DNA of 8,407 nt from Rhodocyclaceae bacterium (GCA_020849155.1 JADLGU010000141.1:1-8407), one strand, 5' to 3'; positions 1 to 6,972 are shown, counted from the stretch's first letter. Translations and numbers: made by a program. The notes: generated by a model from the letters alone, not told the origin.

Positions 1-1201
1 GGTTGTAGGTATTGACCCAGTTTTCGGGCACGAAGCGGATTTCGCCGGAGGCGACGCATTCGAGCGCCTTGCCGGCAATGCTGCTGCCATCGGTGCCAGG
101 CTTGCTCATGGCGACGAACCACTGGTCGGTGAGCATCGGCTCGATGACGGCATGGGTGCGGTCGCCGCGCGGCACCATCAGCTTGTGCGGCTTGGTCGAG
201 ACGAGCAGGCCCTGCGCCTCCAGGTCGGCGACGATGGCCTTGCGCGCCTCGTAGCGGTCGAGGCCGCGATATTGTTCGGGGCCGTGCTCGTTGATGCGCG
301 CATCCAGCGTCAGGATGGAGATCGGCGTGAAGCCGTGACGGTGGCCGACCTGCCAGTCGTGGAAGTCGTGCGCCGGCGTGATCTTGACGCAGCCGGTGCC
401 GAAGTCCCTGTCCACATAGCTGTCGGCGATGACGGGAATGGTGCGGCCGGCAAGCGGCAGGTGCACGTGCTTGCCGACGAGCGCCGCATAACGTTCGTCC
501 TCGGGATGCACGGCGACGGCGACGTCGCCGAGCAGCGTTTCCGGTCGCGTCGTGGCGACGGTCAAGGCCCCCTCCCCTTCGACAAAGGGATAGCGGATCT
601 CCCACATGAAGCCGTCTTCCTCTTCGGAGACGACTTCCAGGTCGGACACCGCGGTGAGCAGCTTCGGGTCCCAGTTCACCAGCCGCTTGCCGCGGTAGAT
701 CAGCCCCTCGCGAAAGAGGCGGACGAAGGTCTCGGTGACGATCTTCGACAGCCCGGCGTCCATGGTGAAGCGCTCGCGCGACCAGTCGGGCGAGGTGCCG
801 AGCCGCCGCATCTGCCGCGTGATGGTGCCGCCGGAATACTCCTTCCACTGCCAGACGCGCTCGAGGAACTGCTCGCGGCCGAGGTCGTGGCGGCTGATGC
901 CTTCCGCGTCGAGCTGGCGCTCGACGACGATCTGGGTGGCGATGCCGGCGTGGTCGGTGCCCGGCTGCCACAGCGTGTTGGCGCCGCGCATGCGGTGGTA
1001 GCGGGTGAGCGCATCCATCAGCGTCTGGTTGAAGCCGTGGCCCATGTGCAGCGTGCCCGTCACGTTGGGCGGCGGCAGCAGGATGCAGAAGTTGTCGGTC
1101 TTGGCCGTGTCGGCGCCGGCGGAGAAATAGCCGCGCGACTCCCACAGCGGGTACCAGCGGCGCTCGATGTCGGCCGGCTCGAAGGATTTGGCGAGTTCCA
1201 T
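1..1201 (-). CDS. valS: Valyl-tRNA synthetase, N-terminal 400 residues (3' end outside window)
   Basis: This cytoplasmic class I aminoacyl-tRNA synthetase charges tRNA-Val with valine. The ATG at 1201-1199 opens a frame that stays open to the left edge, giving about 400 of the roughly 950 residues usual for the family. Visible motifs are PPPNVTG (residues 43-49), the class I HIGH signature as HMGH (52-55), GTDHAGIATQ, GGTITRQMRRLG and GLIYRGKRLVNWDPKL. The CP1 editing domain follows, with TTRPET at about 217-222 and ITPAHDF at about 274-280. The KMSKS loop lies beyond the edge. The start matches the family N-terminus (a short leader, then F-E-P-A-D-I-E). No strong Shine-Dalgarno sequence precedes it. 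It is last in the pepA-holC-small gene order and is separated from the small gene by 67 bases that hold a hairpin and a TATAAT box, so it may have extra regulation of its own. Confidence 0.97.
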   Translation of the reverse strand, partial: MELAKSFEPADIERRWYPLWESRGYFSAGADTAKTDNFCILLPPPNVTGTLHMGHGFNQTLMDALTRYHRMRGANTLWQPGTDHAGIATQIVVERQLDAEGISRHDLGREQFLERVWQWKEYSGGTITRQMRRLGTSPDWSRERFTMDAGLSKIVTETFVRLFREGLIYRGKRLVNWDPKLLTAVSDLEVVSEEEDGFMWEIRYPFVEGEGALTVATTRPETLLGDVAVAVHPEDERYAALVGKHVHLPLAGRTIPVIADSYVDRDFGTGCVKITPAHDFHDWQVGHRHGFTPISILTLDARINEHGPEQYRGLDRYEARKAIVADLEAQGLLVSTKPHKLMVPRGDRTHAVIEPMLTDQWFVAMSKPGTDGSSIAGKALECVASGEIRFVPENWVNTYN

Positions 1202-1226
1202 CCTGGGAGGGAAAAAGAGGATTGCG

Positions 1227-1263
1227 AAAAAAGAAATTATACCGGAGCGGTGCCGCGGCTCCG
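1227..1263 (-). promoter_or_regulatory. Hairpin, TATAAT box and T-rich tract before valS
   Basis: On the minus strand the 67-base gap upstream of valS holds a 6-bp inverted repeat, CGGAGC and GCTCCG (1263-1258 and 1248-1243, 9-base loop). A perfect TATAAT at 1241-1236 and a T-rich run ending near 1227 follow. It could be a leaky intrinsic terminator or attenuator after the small gene, or the -10 element of a valS promoter. No good -35 box is found 16-18 bases upstream of TATAAT, and the T run starts several bases after the stem. Both readings are therefore tentative. Confidence 0.35.
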
Positions 1264-1268
1264 TTGCG

Positions 1269-1676
1269 TCACTTGCCGGCCTTGGTTCTTTCCTGTGCGG
1301 CGCGGATCAGATCGGAGATGAGCAGCGGCAGGGATTCGCGCAGGGCCGAGCCGACTTCCTCGGCGATCTGCTCGGCGACGCCGTCGAGACGTCGAGCGAC
1401 CAAGCGCGGCAAGGTGGCGACCAGCCAGTTCTCCACGGCGCGGGCGATGTCGGGCGGCAGGGGGTCGAGCAGTTCGTGCATGCGCGCGGCGAGGCTTTCC
1501 GCGCCAGGGCTGCCGGCCAGCGCGGCGGAGAGCGCCGGCACCGCCTGGCTGGGGTCGACCACCTCGGTGAGCAGGGGCACGTCTTCCGCCGGCGGCGCTG
1601 GCTGCGCGCCACCGGCGACGAAAGCCCGGCGTTTCATCAGCGCATCGGCCTTGCCGAAGACGTCCTCGCTGCTCAT
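1269..1676 (-). CDS. Uncharacterised 135-residue protein between holC and valS; possible PopZ-like (DUF2497) C-terminal domain
   Basis: Function is unknown. The ATG at 1676-1674 overlaps the holC stop codon as ATGA, and no Shine-Dalgarno sequence precedes it, which suggests translation coupled to holC. The protein has a short N-terminal segment, an Ala/Pro/acid-rich middle (about residues 20-60) that looks disordered, and a helical C-terminal half (about 60-130). There is no signal peptide or membrane segment, so it is probably cytoplasmic. The C-terminal stretch NWLVATLPRLV (83-93), followed by hydrophobic residues at 97, 100 and 104, resembles the WL-x3-LPRIV core that I recall from the oligomerisation domain of PopZ. 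Overall layout (short head, acidic/proline linker, helical tail) and position next to valS also fit. The N-terminal EILASIRRII-type motif typical of PopZ is absent. The PopZ link is an inference; existence of the gene is well supported by tight packing and coupled start. Confidence 0.85.
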   Translation of the reverse strand: MSSEDVFGKADALMKRRAFVAGGAQPAPPAEDVPLLTEVVDPSQAVPALSAALAGSPGAESLAARMHELLDPLPPDIARAVENWLVATLPRLVARRLDGVAEQIAEEVGSALRESLPLLISDLIRAAQERTKAGK

Positions 1677-2092
1677 GGGGAGAGCTGATGCGCCTGCAGC
1701 GGATAGCCGCGGTCGCGATAGAACTTGAAGCGCTCCCGGGCCGGGATGCGATCGGCCTCGTCGCTGCCGACGATCTCGATCAGCTGTTCGAAGCGGGCAA
1801 AGGAGGGGGGCAGTTCCCCGTCCAGGTTGACCAGGACGTCGTGGTCGCGCTCGTCATCGAGGCTGGCGCCGATGAGCACAGGCGTCTCCCCTGCGAGCGC
1901 CTCGCCGGTGCGGCAATGCGGCACGAAACCGGTGGCCGGTTGGCTCCACAGCAGGCGGTCGATGGCGGCGGCGGCATCCGCCGCCGGGGCGTAGATCAGC
2001 ACCCGGCGCCCTTCGGCATACAGATCGCCGACCAGGCGGCAGGCCGCCTGCAACTTGTCCCCCGCGCCATGGTAGAACTCGATGCGCGTCAC
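1673..2092 (-). CDS. holC: DNA polymerase III chi subunit
   Basis: HolC is an accessory subunit of the clamp-loader complex. It pairs with the psi subunit and contacts single-strand DNA-binding protein at the replication fork. The 139-residue product matches the family's usual length. It starts TRIEFYHGAGDK and carries VLIYAPAADAA (residues 31-41), DRLLWS (45-50), FVPHC (56-60), PVLIG (71-75), LVNL (87-90) and the C-terminal RFKFYRDRGYPLQAH (121-135). I chose the GTG at 2092-2090 because it gives the family N-terminus and overlaps the pepA stop as GTGA. A longer frame runs upstream inside pepA but encodes nothing HolC-like. The end overlaps the next gene as ATGA. The pepA-holC-valS order is also found in Escherichia coli. 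Confidence 0.96.
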   Translation of the reverse strand: MTRIEFYHGAGDKLQAACRLVGDLYAEGRRVLIYAPAADAAAAIDRLLWSQPATGFVPHCRTGEALAGETPVLIGASLDDERDHDVLVNLDGELPPSFARFEQLIEIVGSDEADRIPARERFKFYRDRGYPLQAHQLSP

Positions 2093-3582
2093 AGCTTGCC
2101 GGCCCGCTTCATCAGGAAATGCGTCAGCAGCGGCACCGGCCGGCCGGTCGAGCCCTTGGCGGTGCCGGAACGCCAGGCGGTGCCGGCGATGTCGAGGTGC
2201 GCCCAGCGATAGTTCTTGGCGAAGCGTGCCAGGAAGCAGGCGCCGGTGATGGTGCCCGCCGCGCGGCTGCCGCTGATGTTGGGGATGTCGGCGAAATTGC
2301 TCTTGAGCATCTCCTGGTAGTCGTCCCACAGCGGCAGTTGCCAGGCCCGGTCGCCGGCGTCCTGTCCGGCCGCCAGCAGTTCTTCGGCGAGGCCGTCGTT
2401 ATTGGCCATCAGGCCCGAGGCCACCGCTCCCAGGGCAATCACGCAGGCTCCTGTGAGCGTCGCCACGTCGATCACGCAGTCGGGTGCGAAGCGCTCGGCG
2501 TAGGTAAGGGCGTCGCACAGGATCAGGCGGCCCTCGGCGTCGGTGTTGAGGATCTCGATGGTCTGGCCCGACATCGAGGTGACGATGTCCCCCGGCCGGG
2601 TGGCGCCGCCGCCGGGCATGTTCTCGGTGGTCGGGATCAGGCCGACCACGTTCAGCGGCAGCTGCATTTCGGCCAGGGCACTGAAAGTGCCGAGCACGCT
2701 GGCGGCGCCCGACATGTCGTATTTCATCTCGTCCATCTCGGCGCCCGGCTTGAGCGAGATGCCGCCGGTGTCGAAGGTGATCCCCTTGCCGACCAGCACG
2801 ATGGGCTTGGCCTTGGCCTTGCCGCCTTGGTACTGCAGGACGATGAAGCGGGGCGGCTGGTGCGAGCCGCGGGCCACCGACAGCAGCGAACCCATGCCGA
2901 GCTTTTCCATGCGCGCGCGGTCGAGCACCTCGCACTTCAGCTTGTGCGATCTGGCCAGTTTCTGCGCCTGCTGGGCCAGATAGCTGGGCGTGCAGATGTT
3001 GGCCGGCAGGTTGCCCAGTTCGCGGGCGAGGTCCGCCCCGCCGGCGATGGCCAGGCCCTGGCTCAGGGCGGCAGCGGTGCTTCGGCTCTCCCGTTCCGGC
3101 AGGGAGAAGCCGATGCGGTCGAAGGCCGCCGGCGCCGGATCCTTCTTCGACTTGAGTCCGTCGGCGCGATAGAGGACATCGCGCGCCGTCAGCACCGCCT
3201 GGCGCACGCGCCAGGCGGCCGTCCGTTTGCCGACGGCCAGTTCGCTCAGCGTGAACAGCGCCTCCCGGCAACCGGTTTCCCTGAGGGCCCGGGTAGCGGC
3301 GGCCAGCGCCTCGCGGTAGGCCTTCTCGCCGAACTCCGATTCCTTGCCGAGTCCCACCAGCAGCACCCTGGCGGCGCCGATGCCGGGCGTGCCGTGCAGC
3401 AGCAGGGTCGTGCCGATTTTTCCTTGCAGATCGCCTTGACCCAGGATGCGGCCGAGATGGCCGCCGGAAGCCTTGTCGACGCGCTTTGCCGGCGGCGACA
3501 GTTTGCCCGACTCGAATACACCGACCACCAGGCAATCGCACTTGCGCTTCTCCGGGCTGCCGCTTTTTATGCTAAATTCCAC
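2089..3582 (-). CDS. pepA: Leucyl aminopeptidase, M17 family (PepA)
   Basis: This cytosolic two-metal enzyme removes N-terminal residues, preferably leucine, from peptides. In Escherichia coli PepA also binds DNA in Xer recombination and carAB control; whether that applies here is unknown. The 497-residue product has the M17 layout: an alpha/beta N-terminal domain, then a catalytic C-terminal domain with VGKGITFDTGG and the signature NTDAEGRL. By alignment with the family the metal ligands are K266, D271, D289, D348 and E350, and the catalytic residues are K278 and R352, all present. The GTG at 3582-3580 is preferred over the in-frame TTG at 3588. An AGGAG ends six bases before GTG but abuts the TTG directly, and the family begins MEFSIKSGSPEK. 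It is the first gene of the minus-strand operon, with a promoter at 3625-3654. Confidence 0.97.
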   Translation of the reverse strand: MEFSIKSGSPEKRKCDCLVVGVFESGKLSPPAKRVDKASGGHLGRILGQGDLQGKIGTTLLLHGTPGIGAARVLLVGLGKESEFGEKAYREALAAATRALRETGCREALFTLSELAVGKRTAAWRVRQAVLTARDVLYRADGLKSKKDPAPAAFDRIGFSLPERESRSTAAALSQGLAIAGGADLARELGNLPANICTPSYLAQQAQKLARSHKLKCEVLDRARMEKLGMGSLLSVARGSHQPPRFIVLQYQGGKAKAKPIVLVGKGITFDTGGISLKPGAEMDEMKYDMSGAASVLGTFSALAEMQLPLNVVGLIPTTENMPGGGATRPGDIVTSMSGQTIEILNTDAEGRLILCDALTYAERFAPDCVIDVATLTGACVIALGAVASGLMANNDGLAEELLAAGQDAGDRAWQLPLWDDYQEMLKSNFADIPNISGSRAAGTITGACFLARFAKNYRWAHLDIAGTAWRSGTAKGSTGRPVPLLTHFLMKRAGKL

Positions 3583-3588
3583 ACGCAA

Positions 3589-3593
3589 CTCCT
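3589..3593 (-). promoter_or_regulatory. Ribosome binding site deciding the pepA start
   Basis: AGGAG on the minus strand lies six bases before GTG 3582-3580. It directly abuts the alternative TTG at 3588-3586, leaving no spacing, so it supports the GTG start. Confidence 0.75.
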
Positions 3594-3624
3594 CTCTGCA
3601 ATTCAGGCTCAGATCAACTTACCG

Positions 3625-3654
3625 ATTATCTCTTTTCCCCTCAGAATAAGTCAA
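3625..3654 (-). promoter_or_regulatory. Sigma70-type promoter for the pepA operon
   Basis: On the minus strand TTGACT (3654-3649, 5 of 6 to consensus) is followed after 18 bases by GATAAT (3630-3625, 5 of 6). Transcription would start near 3618 and give a leader of about 35 bases before the pepA GTG. The -35 box ends two bases short of the lptF ATG on the other strand, so polymerase bound here would cover the lptF translation start region. Confidence 0.65.
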
Positions 3655-3656
3655 AA

Positions 3657-4757
3657 ATGGCGCGCGGGCTGACTTTCGAGCGTGCGGTGATCCGTGAATT
3701 CACCGGCACTGCGGGCGCCACTTTCGTGGCCCTGTTCGCCATCCTGCTTACCACCCAGCTGATTCGCCTGCTGAGCCAGGCGGCCGGCGGCAAGTTGGTC
3801 TCCGAAGCGGTGGTGGCGCTGCTCGGCTTCGGCGCCATGACGCACCTGCCGATCCTGCTCTCGCTGACGGTGTTCATCGCGGTGCTGCTGACGCTGTCGC
3901 GCAGCTATCGGGATTCGGAGATGGCGGTGTGGTTTTCCTCCGGCCTGCCGCTGACGGCCTGGGTCAGGCCGGTCCTCAAGTTCGCCCTGCCGTTGGTGAC
4001 GGCGATCGCCGCCTTGTCGCTGATCCTCTCGCCCTGGGCGCAATCGAAGAGCGTCGAGTACCGTCAGCGCATGGACACCCGCGACGACGTGGCCCGCGTC
4101 TCGCCCGGCGCCTTCAAGGAGTCGGCCAGCGGAGAACGGGTGTTCTTCGTCGAGGCGTCCGCGAGCGGCGCTGCGGGCCAGGACGGCTCGGTCAAGAACA
4201 TTTTCATCAGCTCGATGCAGCATGGCCGGCTCGGCGTGATGGTGTCGACCAGCGGTTACACCGAAAGCCTGCCCAACGGCGACCGTTTCGTGGTGCTGGT
4301 GAACGGCCGTCGCTATGAAGGGACGCCCGGCTCGGCCGAGTACCGGGTCATGGAGTTCGAGCGCTATGCAGTACGGATCGAGACCAAGGAGGCGCGCGGC
4401 ATCGAGGTGACCACCAAGAACACCCCGACCTGGGAGCTGCAACAGCGCGGGCGCGCCGGCATGGGGGAACTGCTGTGGCGCATCGGCATGCCGCTGGCCG
4501 CCCTCAACCTGGCGCTGCTGGCGATTCCTCTGTCCTTCGTCAACCCGCGCGCCGGACGCACCAACAACCTGATCCTGGCGCTGCTGGCCTACATGCTCTA
4601 CAGCAACCTGCTGTCGGTGAGCCAGGCCTGGGTGGCGCAAGGACGCCTCAGGTTCGAGATCGGCTGGTGGCTGGTGCATGTGGCGATGTTCCTCACCCTG
4701 ATCCTGCTCTTCTTCAAGCGCCTGTCGGTGTTCTCCTGGGTCAAGCTGCGCAAATGA
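3657..4757 (+). CDS. lptF: LPS export ABC transporter permease LptF
   Basis: LptF is one of two inner-membrane permease subunits that, with LptG and the ATPase LptB, extract lipopolysaccharide and pass it to LptC and the periplasmic bridge. The 366-residue protein has the YjgP/YjgQ layout. Three membrane segments (about 17-39, 54-80 and 104-126) precede a periplasmic beta-jellyroll domain (about 130-265), followed by three more (about 273-292, 304-322 and 335-353). A cytoplasmic coupling region with RDSEMAVWFSSGL (85-97) and the conserved loop VNPRAGR (295-301) are clear. The ATG gives the betaproteobacterial N-terminus (FERAVIREFTGTAGA); the ribosome binding site is weak. It diverges from pepA, as in Escherichia coli, and overlaps lptG as ATGA. 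I see no convincing promoter of its own in the short gap. Confidence 0.96.
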   Translation: MARGLTFERAVIREFTGTAGATFVALFAILLTTQLIRLLSQAAGGKLVSEAVVALLGFGAMTHLPILLSLTVFIAVLLTLSRSYRDSEMAVWFSSGLPLTAWVRPVLKFALPLVTAIAALSLILSPWAQSKSVEYRQRMDTRDDVARVSPGAFKESASGERVFFVEASASGAAGQDGSVKNIFISSMQHGRLGVMVSTSGYTESLPNGDRFVVLVNGRRYEGTPGSAEYRVMEFERYAVRIETKEARGIEVTTKNTPTWELQQRGRAGMGELLWRIGMPLAALNLALLAIPLSFVNPRAGRTNNLILALLAYMLYSNLLSVSQAWVAQGRLRFEIGWWLVHVAMFLTLILLFFKRLSVFSWVKLRK

Positions 4758-5827
4758 AGGTCTACCAGCGTTATCTCGCCAAGGAAATCTATTCCGCCGT
4801 CGGCCTGGTCCTGGCGGCCTTCCTGATGCTGTTCGCCTTCTTCGACTTCATCAACGAGCTGCAGAGCTTGGGCAGGGGCAACTACCAGTTGCGCTACATG
4901 GCGCTGTTCGTACTGCTCACCCTGCCGGGACATATCTACGAGCTGGCCCCGATCGCGGTGCTGATCGGCACCCTGTACGCCCTGACCATGCTGGCGCGCC
5001 ATTCCGAAATCACCGTGCTGCGCGCCTCGGGCCTGTCCACCCTCATGATCCTCGGCGGACTGGCGAAGGTGGGGCTGGCCTTCGTGCTGCTGACCTTCAT
5101 CGTCGGCGATTTCGTCGCCCCGCCGGCGGAGCGGGCCGCCAAGCAGCTGCGGCTGCAGGCGATGGATCAGGTGGTGGGCCAGGAGTTCCGCTCCGGCCTG
5201 TGGGTCAAGGACGACCAGAGCTTCATCAACGTGCGCACCGTCCTGCCGGACAGCCGGCTCGAGGGGGTGCGCATCTATGAATTCGACAAGCAGCAGGTGC
5301 TGCGCTCGATCTCGGAAGCACGGGAGGGGGAGTATCTGCCGCCGGACAAGTGGCGCCTCAGTGATGTTTCCCAGACGGTGTTCGAGAAGGATCGGGCCAA
5401 GGTTAACCGCCTGCCCGAGGCGATCTGGCAGTCGGCCGTGAACCCGGAAATCCTCGGGGTGCTGCTGGTCATGCCGGAACGCATGTCGGTGGCGAGCCTC
5501 TACCGCTACATCCGCCACCTCAAGGACAACCAGGTGAAGACACAGCGCTACGAGATCGCCATGTGGAAAAAGCTGGTCTATCCGCTGGCGGCGCTGGTGA
5601 TGATGGCCTTGGCACTGCCTTTCGCCTACCTGCAGGACAGGATGGGAGCAGTCAGCGTCAAGGTGTTCGCCGGCATCATGCTCGGCATCACTTTCCACAT
5701 GCTGAATGGCCTGTTTTCCAACCTTGGCGCCATCAACAGCTGGCCGCCCTTCTTCTCGGCCATGACGCCCAGCGCGATATTCCTGCTGGCGGCAGCCGGG
5801 ATGTTGTGGTGGTCCGAACGCCGCTGA
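4754..5827 (+). CDS. lptG: LPS export ABC transporter permease LptG
   Basis: LptG is the partner permease of LptF in the LptB2FG lipopolysaccharide extractor of the inner membrane. The 357-residue product has six membrane segments (about 11-34, 60-82, 98-121, 273-291, 302-320 and 335-353) around a periplasmic jellyroll domain (about 125-265). Family landmarks are YLAKEIYSAV at the N-terminus, ELAPIAVLIGTLYAL (63-77), HSEITVLRASGLS (83-95), WKKLVYPLAALVMM (271-284) and FAYLQDRMG (290-298). The ATG at 4754 overlaps the lptF stop as ATGA, so translation is coupled. A longer same-frame reading exists upstream within lptF, but the family N-terminus fits this ATG. The stop codon directly abuts the stop of the convergent RDD gene. 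Confidence 0.96.
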   Translation: MKVYQRYLAKEIYSAVGLVLAAFLMLFAFFDFINELQSLGRGNYQLRYMALFVLLTLPGHIYELAPIAVLIGTLYALTMLARHSEITVLRASGLSTLMILGGLAKVGLAFVLLTFIVGDFVAPPAERAAKQLRLQAMDQVVGQEFRSGLWVKDDQSFINVRTVLPDSRLEGVRIYEFDKQQVLRSISEAREGEYLPPDKWRLSDVSQTVFEKDRAKVNRLPEAIWQSAVNPEILGVLLVMPERMSVASLYRYIRHLKDNQVKTQRYEIAMWKKLVYPLAALVMMALALPFAYLQDRMGAVSVKVFAGIMLGITFHMLNGLFSNLGAINSWPPFFSAMTPSAIFLLAAAGMLWWSERR

Positions 5828-6262
5828 TCATTGCAGCCTGACGAGGCGGGTGCCGGCCAGCCGATCGTGCAGGAACTGGCGGTCGCGATCGGCCAACGCC
5901 CAGAGTAGGCCGATGCCGCCCAGCAACAGGCTTGGCCAGGCCAGGAGGTAGCGCAGGACGATCTGCCGGCTGCCGAGGGCCTTGCCGTTCGCCGACACCA
6001 GACGGATTTTCCAGGTCTGCATGGCCAGGGTCTGTCCCTGGCGCTTCCAAAGCCAGCTGAAATAAAACAGAAGGACCACGAACAGGTGCAGCCACAGCCA
6101 GGCACCCCGCACCATGGCCTGGCGCGCCATGCCGAGCAGCAGCTGCGGCAGGATCACGGCAAAGCCGAGGACTCCGATCAGCAGGAAGGACTCATAGAGC
6201 ATGCAAACCAGCCGCTGGCGAAGGCTGGCGGCCGGCAAGGGATGCTGCTCGTTGCCGGACAC
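5828..6262 (-). CDS. RDD family membrane protein
   Basis: This is a small 144-residue integral membrane protein of the RDD family (PF06271), whose molecular role is mostly unknown; some members are proposed transporters. Three membrane segments are seen (about 20-45, 54-72 and 103-121). Family features are the first-helix Arg (RQRLVCMLYES, 15-25), the central QTLAMQTWKIRLV (77-89) and the C-terminal DRDRQFLHDRLAGT (125-138). The first conserved Asp of the family name appears to be Glu24 here. The start is a GTG at 6262-6260, two bases after the DUF3106 stop, with no Shine-Dalgarno sequence, so it is probably translated by coupling as the last gene of the sigma-factor unit. Its stop is immediately next to that of the convergent lptG, with no terminator between. 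Confidence 0.9.
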   Translation of the reverse strand: MSGNEQHPLPAASLRQRLVCMLYESFLLIGVLGFAVILPQLLLGMARQAMVRGAWLWLHLFVVLLFYFSWLWKRQGQTLAMQTWKIRLVSANGKALGSRQIVLRYLLAWPSLLLGGIGLLWALADRDRQFLHDRLAGTRLVRLQ

Positions 6263-6264
6263 GA

Positions 6265-6972
6265 CTATTGCTGGGGAGGCGGGGCTGGAGCGGAAGCAGA
6301 GGCCGAAGCCTCCACGGGAGAGGCGATGGTCGAGGCGGGCTGTGGCGGCGATTCAGAGCTGGCCGAACTGCTTGCAGGAGCCTCCGCCGCTGGAGCCTCC
6401 GCAGGAGCCTCGGCTGGAGCTTCAGTTGGAGCTTCAGTTGGAGCCGGGGCCAAAGCGGCCGCCGGAGCTTGAGGGAGCGGCAGGGGCAGGGCCGCAGCGG
6501 GGTGTTTCAGAGGCGCCGCCGAACGGACGATTTTTGACTTCGGAATCGTCTTGCGGGCAGCCGCCTTTTCCGCCAGGCGCTTCTTTTCCTCCTCGGAAAG
6601 GTTCTGATATTCCTCCCACTTCTGTCTGATCGTCTCTTTTTTCTCGGGGGGCGCTTTTTTCAGGCTTTTGTACTGCTCACGCGCCTGCTTGCGCTGGTCG
6701 GGGGACAGGCTGGCCCAGTCCCGCATCTGGCTTTGCACGCGCGCCTGTTCTTCCGGCTTCATGGAAGGGTAGCGCTTGGCGATGCCGACCCACTTCTTCT
6801 TGCGGGGAGCGTCCATCTTGTCCCAGTCGCGGGACAGCGGGGCGAGGATCTGCTTCTGCTCCAGAGTGAGCTCAGCCCACGACGGCTGCCTCAACTCGGG
6901 GACAGCGGTGTGGGCGGGAGGGAGCAGCGTTAGGGCGAGTATCAGTCCTGCGAAAAGTGCTCGGAAAGCCAT
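6265..6972 (-). CDS. Secreted helical protein, DUF3106 family, with Ala/Pro/Glu tail
   Basis: Function is unknown. The 235-residue product starts with a signal peptide (hydrophobic 4-19, likely cleavage near residue 23), so it is probably periplasmic. Residues about 30-135 form a charged helical domain with a recurring pattern of about 20-25 residues: an aromatic (W32, W50, W61, W86, Y101, W119), then a Leu or Met, then an EEQ/DQR/EEK helix start. This is typical of DUF3106. Residues about 150-235 are low-complexity Ala/Pro/Ser/Glu with tandem APTE and APAE units, probably an extended tail. The ATG at 6972 has AAGGG nine bases upstream and overlaps the DUF3619 gene by 31 bases. The context (sigma factor and single-pass membrane protein upstream, RDD downstream) suggests an envelope-sensing or signal-modulating role; that is inference. 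Confidence 0.9.
   Translation of the reverse strand: MAFRALFAGLILALTLLPPAHTAVPELRQPSWAELTLEQKQILAPLSRDWDKMDAPRKKKWVGIAKRYPSMKPEEQARVQSQMRDWASLSPDQRKQAREQYKSLKKAPPEKKETIRQKWEEYQNLSEEEKKRLAEKAAARKTIPKSKIVRSAAPLKHPAAALPLPLPQAPAAALAPAPTEAPTEAPAEAPAEAPAAEAPASSSASSESPPQPASTIASPVEASASASAPAPPPQQ
6377..6451. repeat. 12-base tandem repeat in the DUF3106 gene
   Basis: Five 12-base units starting GGAGC run from 6392 to 6451, with two adjacent perfect copies of GGAGCTTCAGTT (6416-6427 and 6428-6439). A related 15-base unit precedes them at 6377-6391. On the minus strand they encode the A-P-T-E, A-P-A-E and A-P-A-A-E units of the C-terminal tail. The repeats keep the reading frame, so copy-number change would alter tail length only. 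Confidence 0.85.

Noticed and set aside
152..1321. Long plus-strand open frame of 389 codons
   Set aside because: It is antisense to valS and extends past it. Its product is low-complexity Arg/Ala/Asp/Val text with no family resemblance, as expected from GC-rich codon bias opposite a real gene.
2093..2329. Upstream extension of holC within pepA
   Set aside because: The frame is open but encodes Arg/His-rich sequence with no HolC similarity, and GTG 2092 gives the usual length and N-terminus.
3586..3588. TTG as start of pepA
   Set aside because: The AGGAG directly abuts it, leaving no spacing, while GTG 3582 has six-base spacing and gives the family N-terminus.
3602..3629. Possible plus-strand promoter for lptF (TTCAGG, 16 bases, GATTAT)
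   Set aside because: The -35 match is only about half of the consensus, so it is not distinguishable from chance.
2119..3672. Plus-strand open frame of 517 codons
   Set aside because: It is antisense to pepA, whose catalytic residues are all intact. The product has Ala/Gly/Arg/His/Gln bias and no recognisable domain.
3651..4679. Minus-strand open frame of 342 codons
   Set aside because: It is the antisense shadow of lptF, rich in Arg/His/Gln, with no family features.
4598..5698. Minus-strand open frame of 366 codons
   Set aside because: It is the antisense shadow of lptG, with the same His/Gln/Arg bias.
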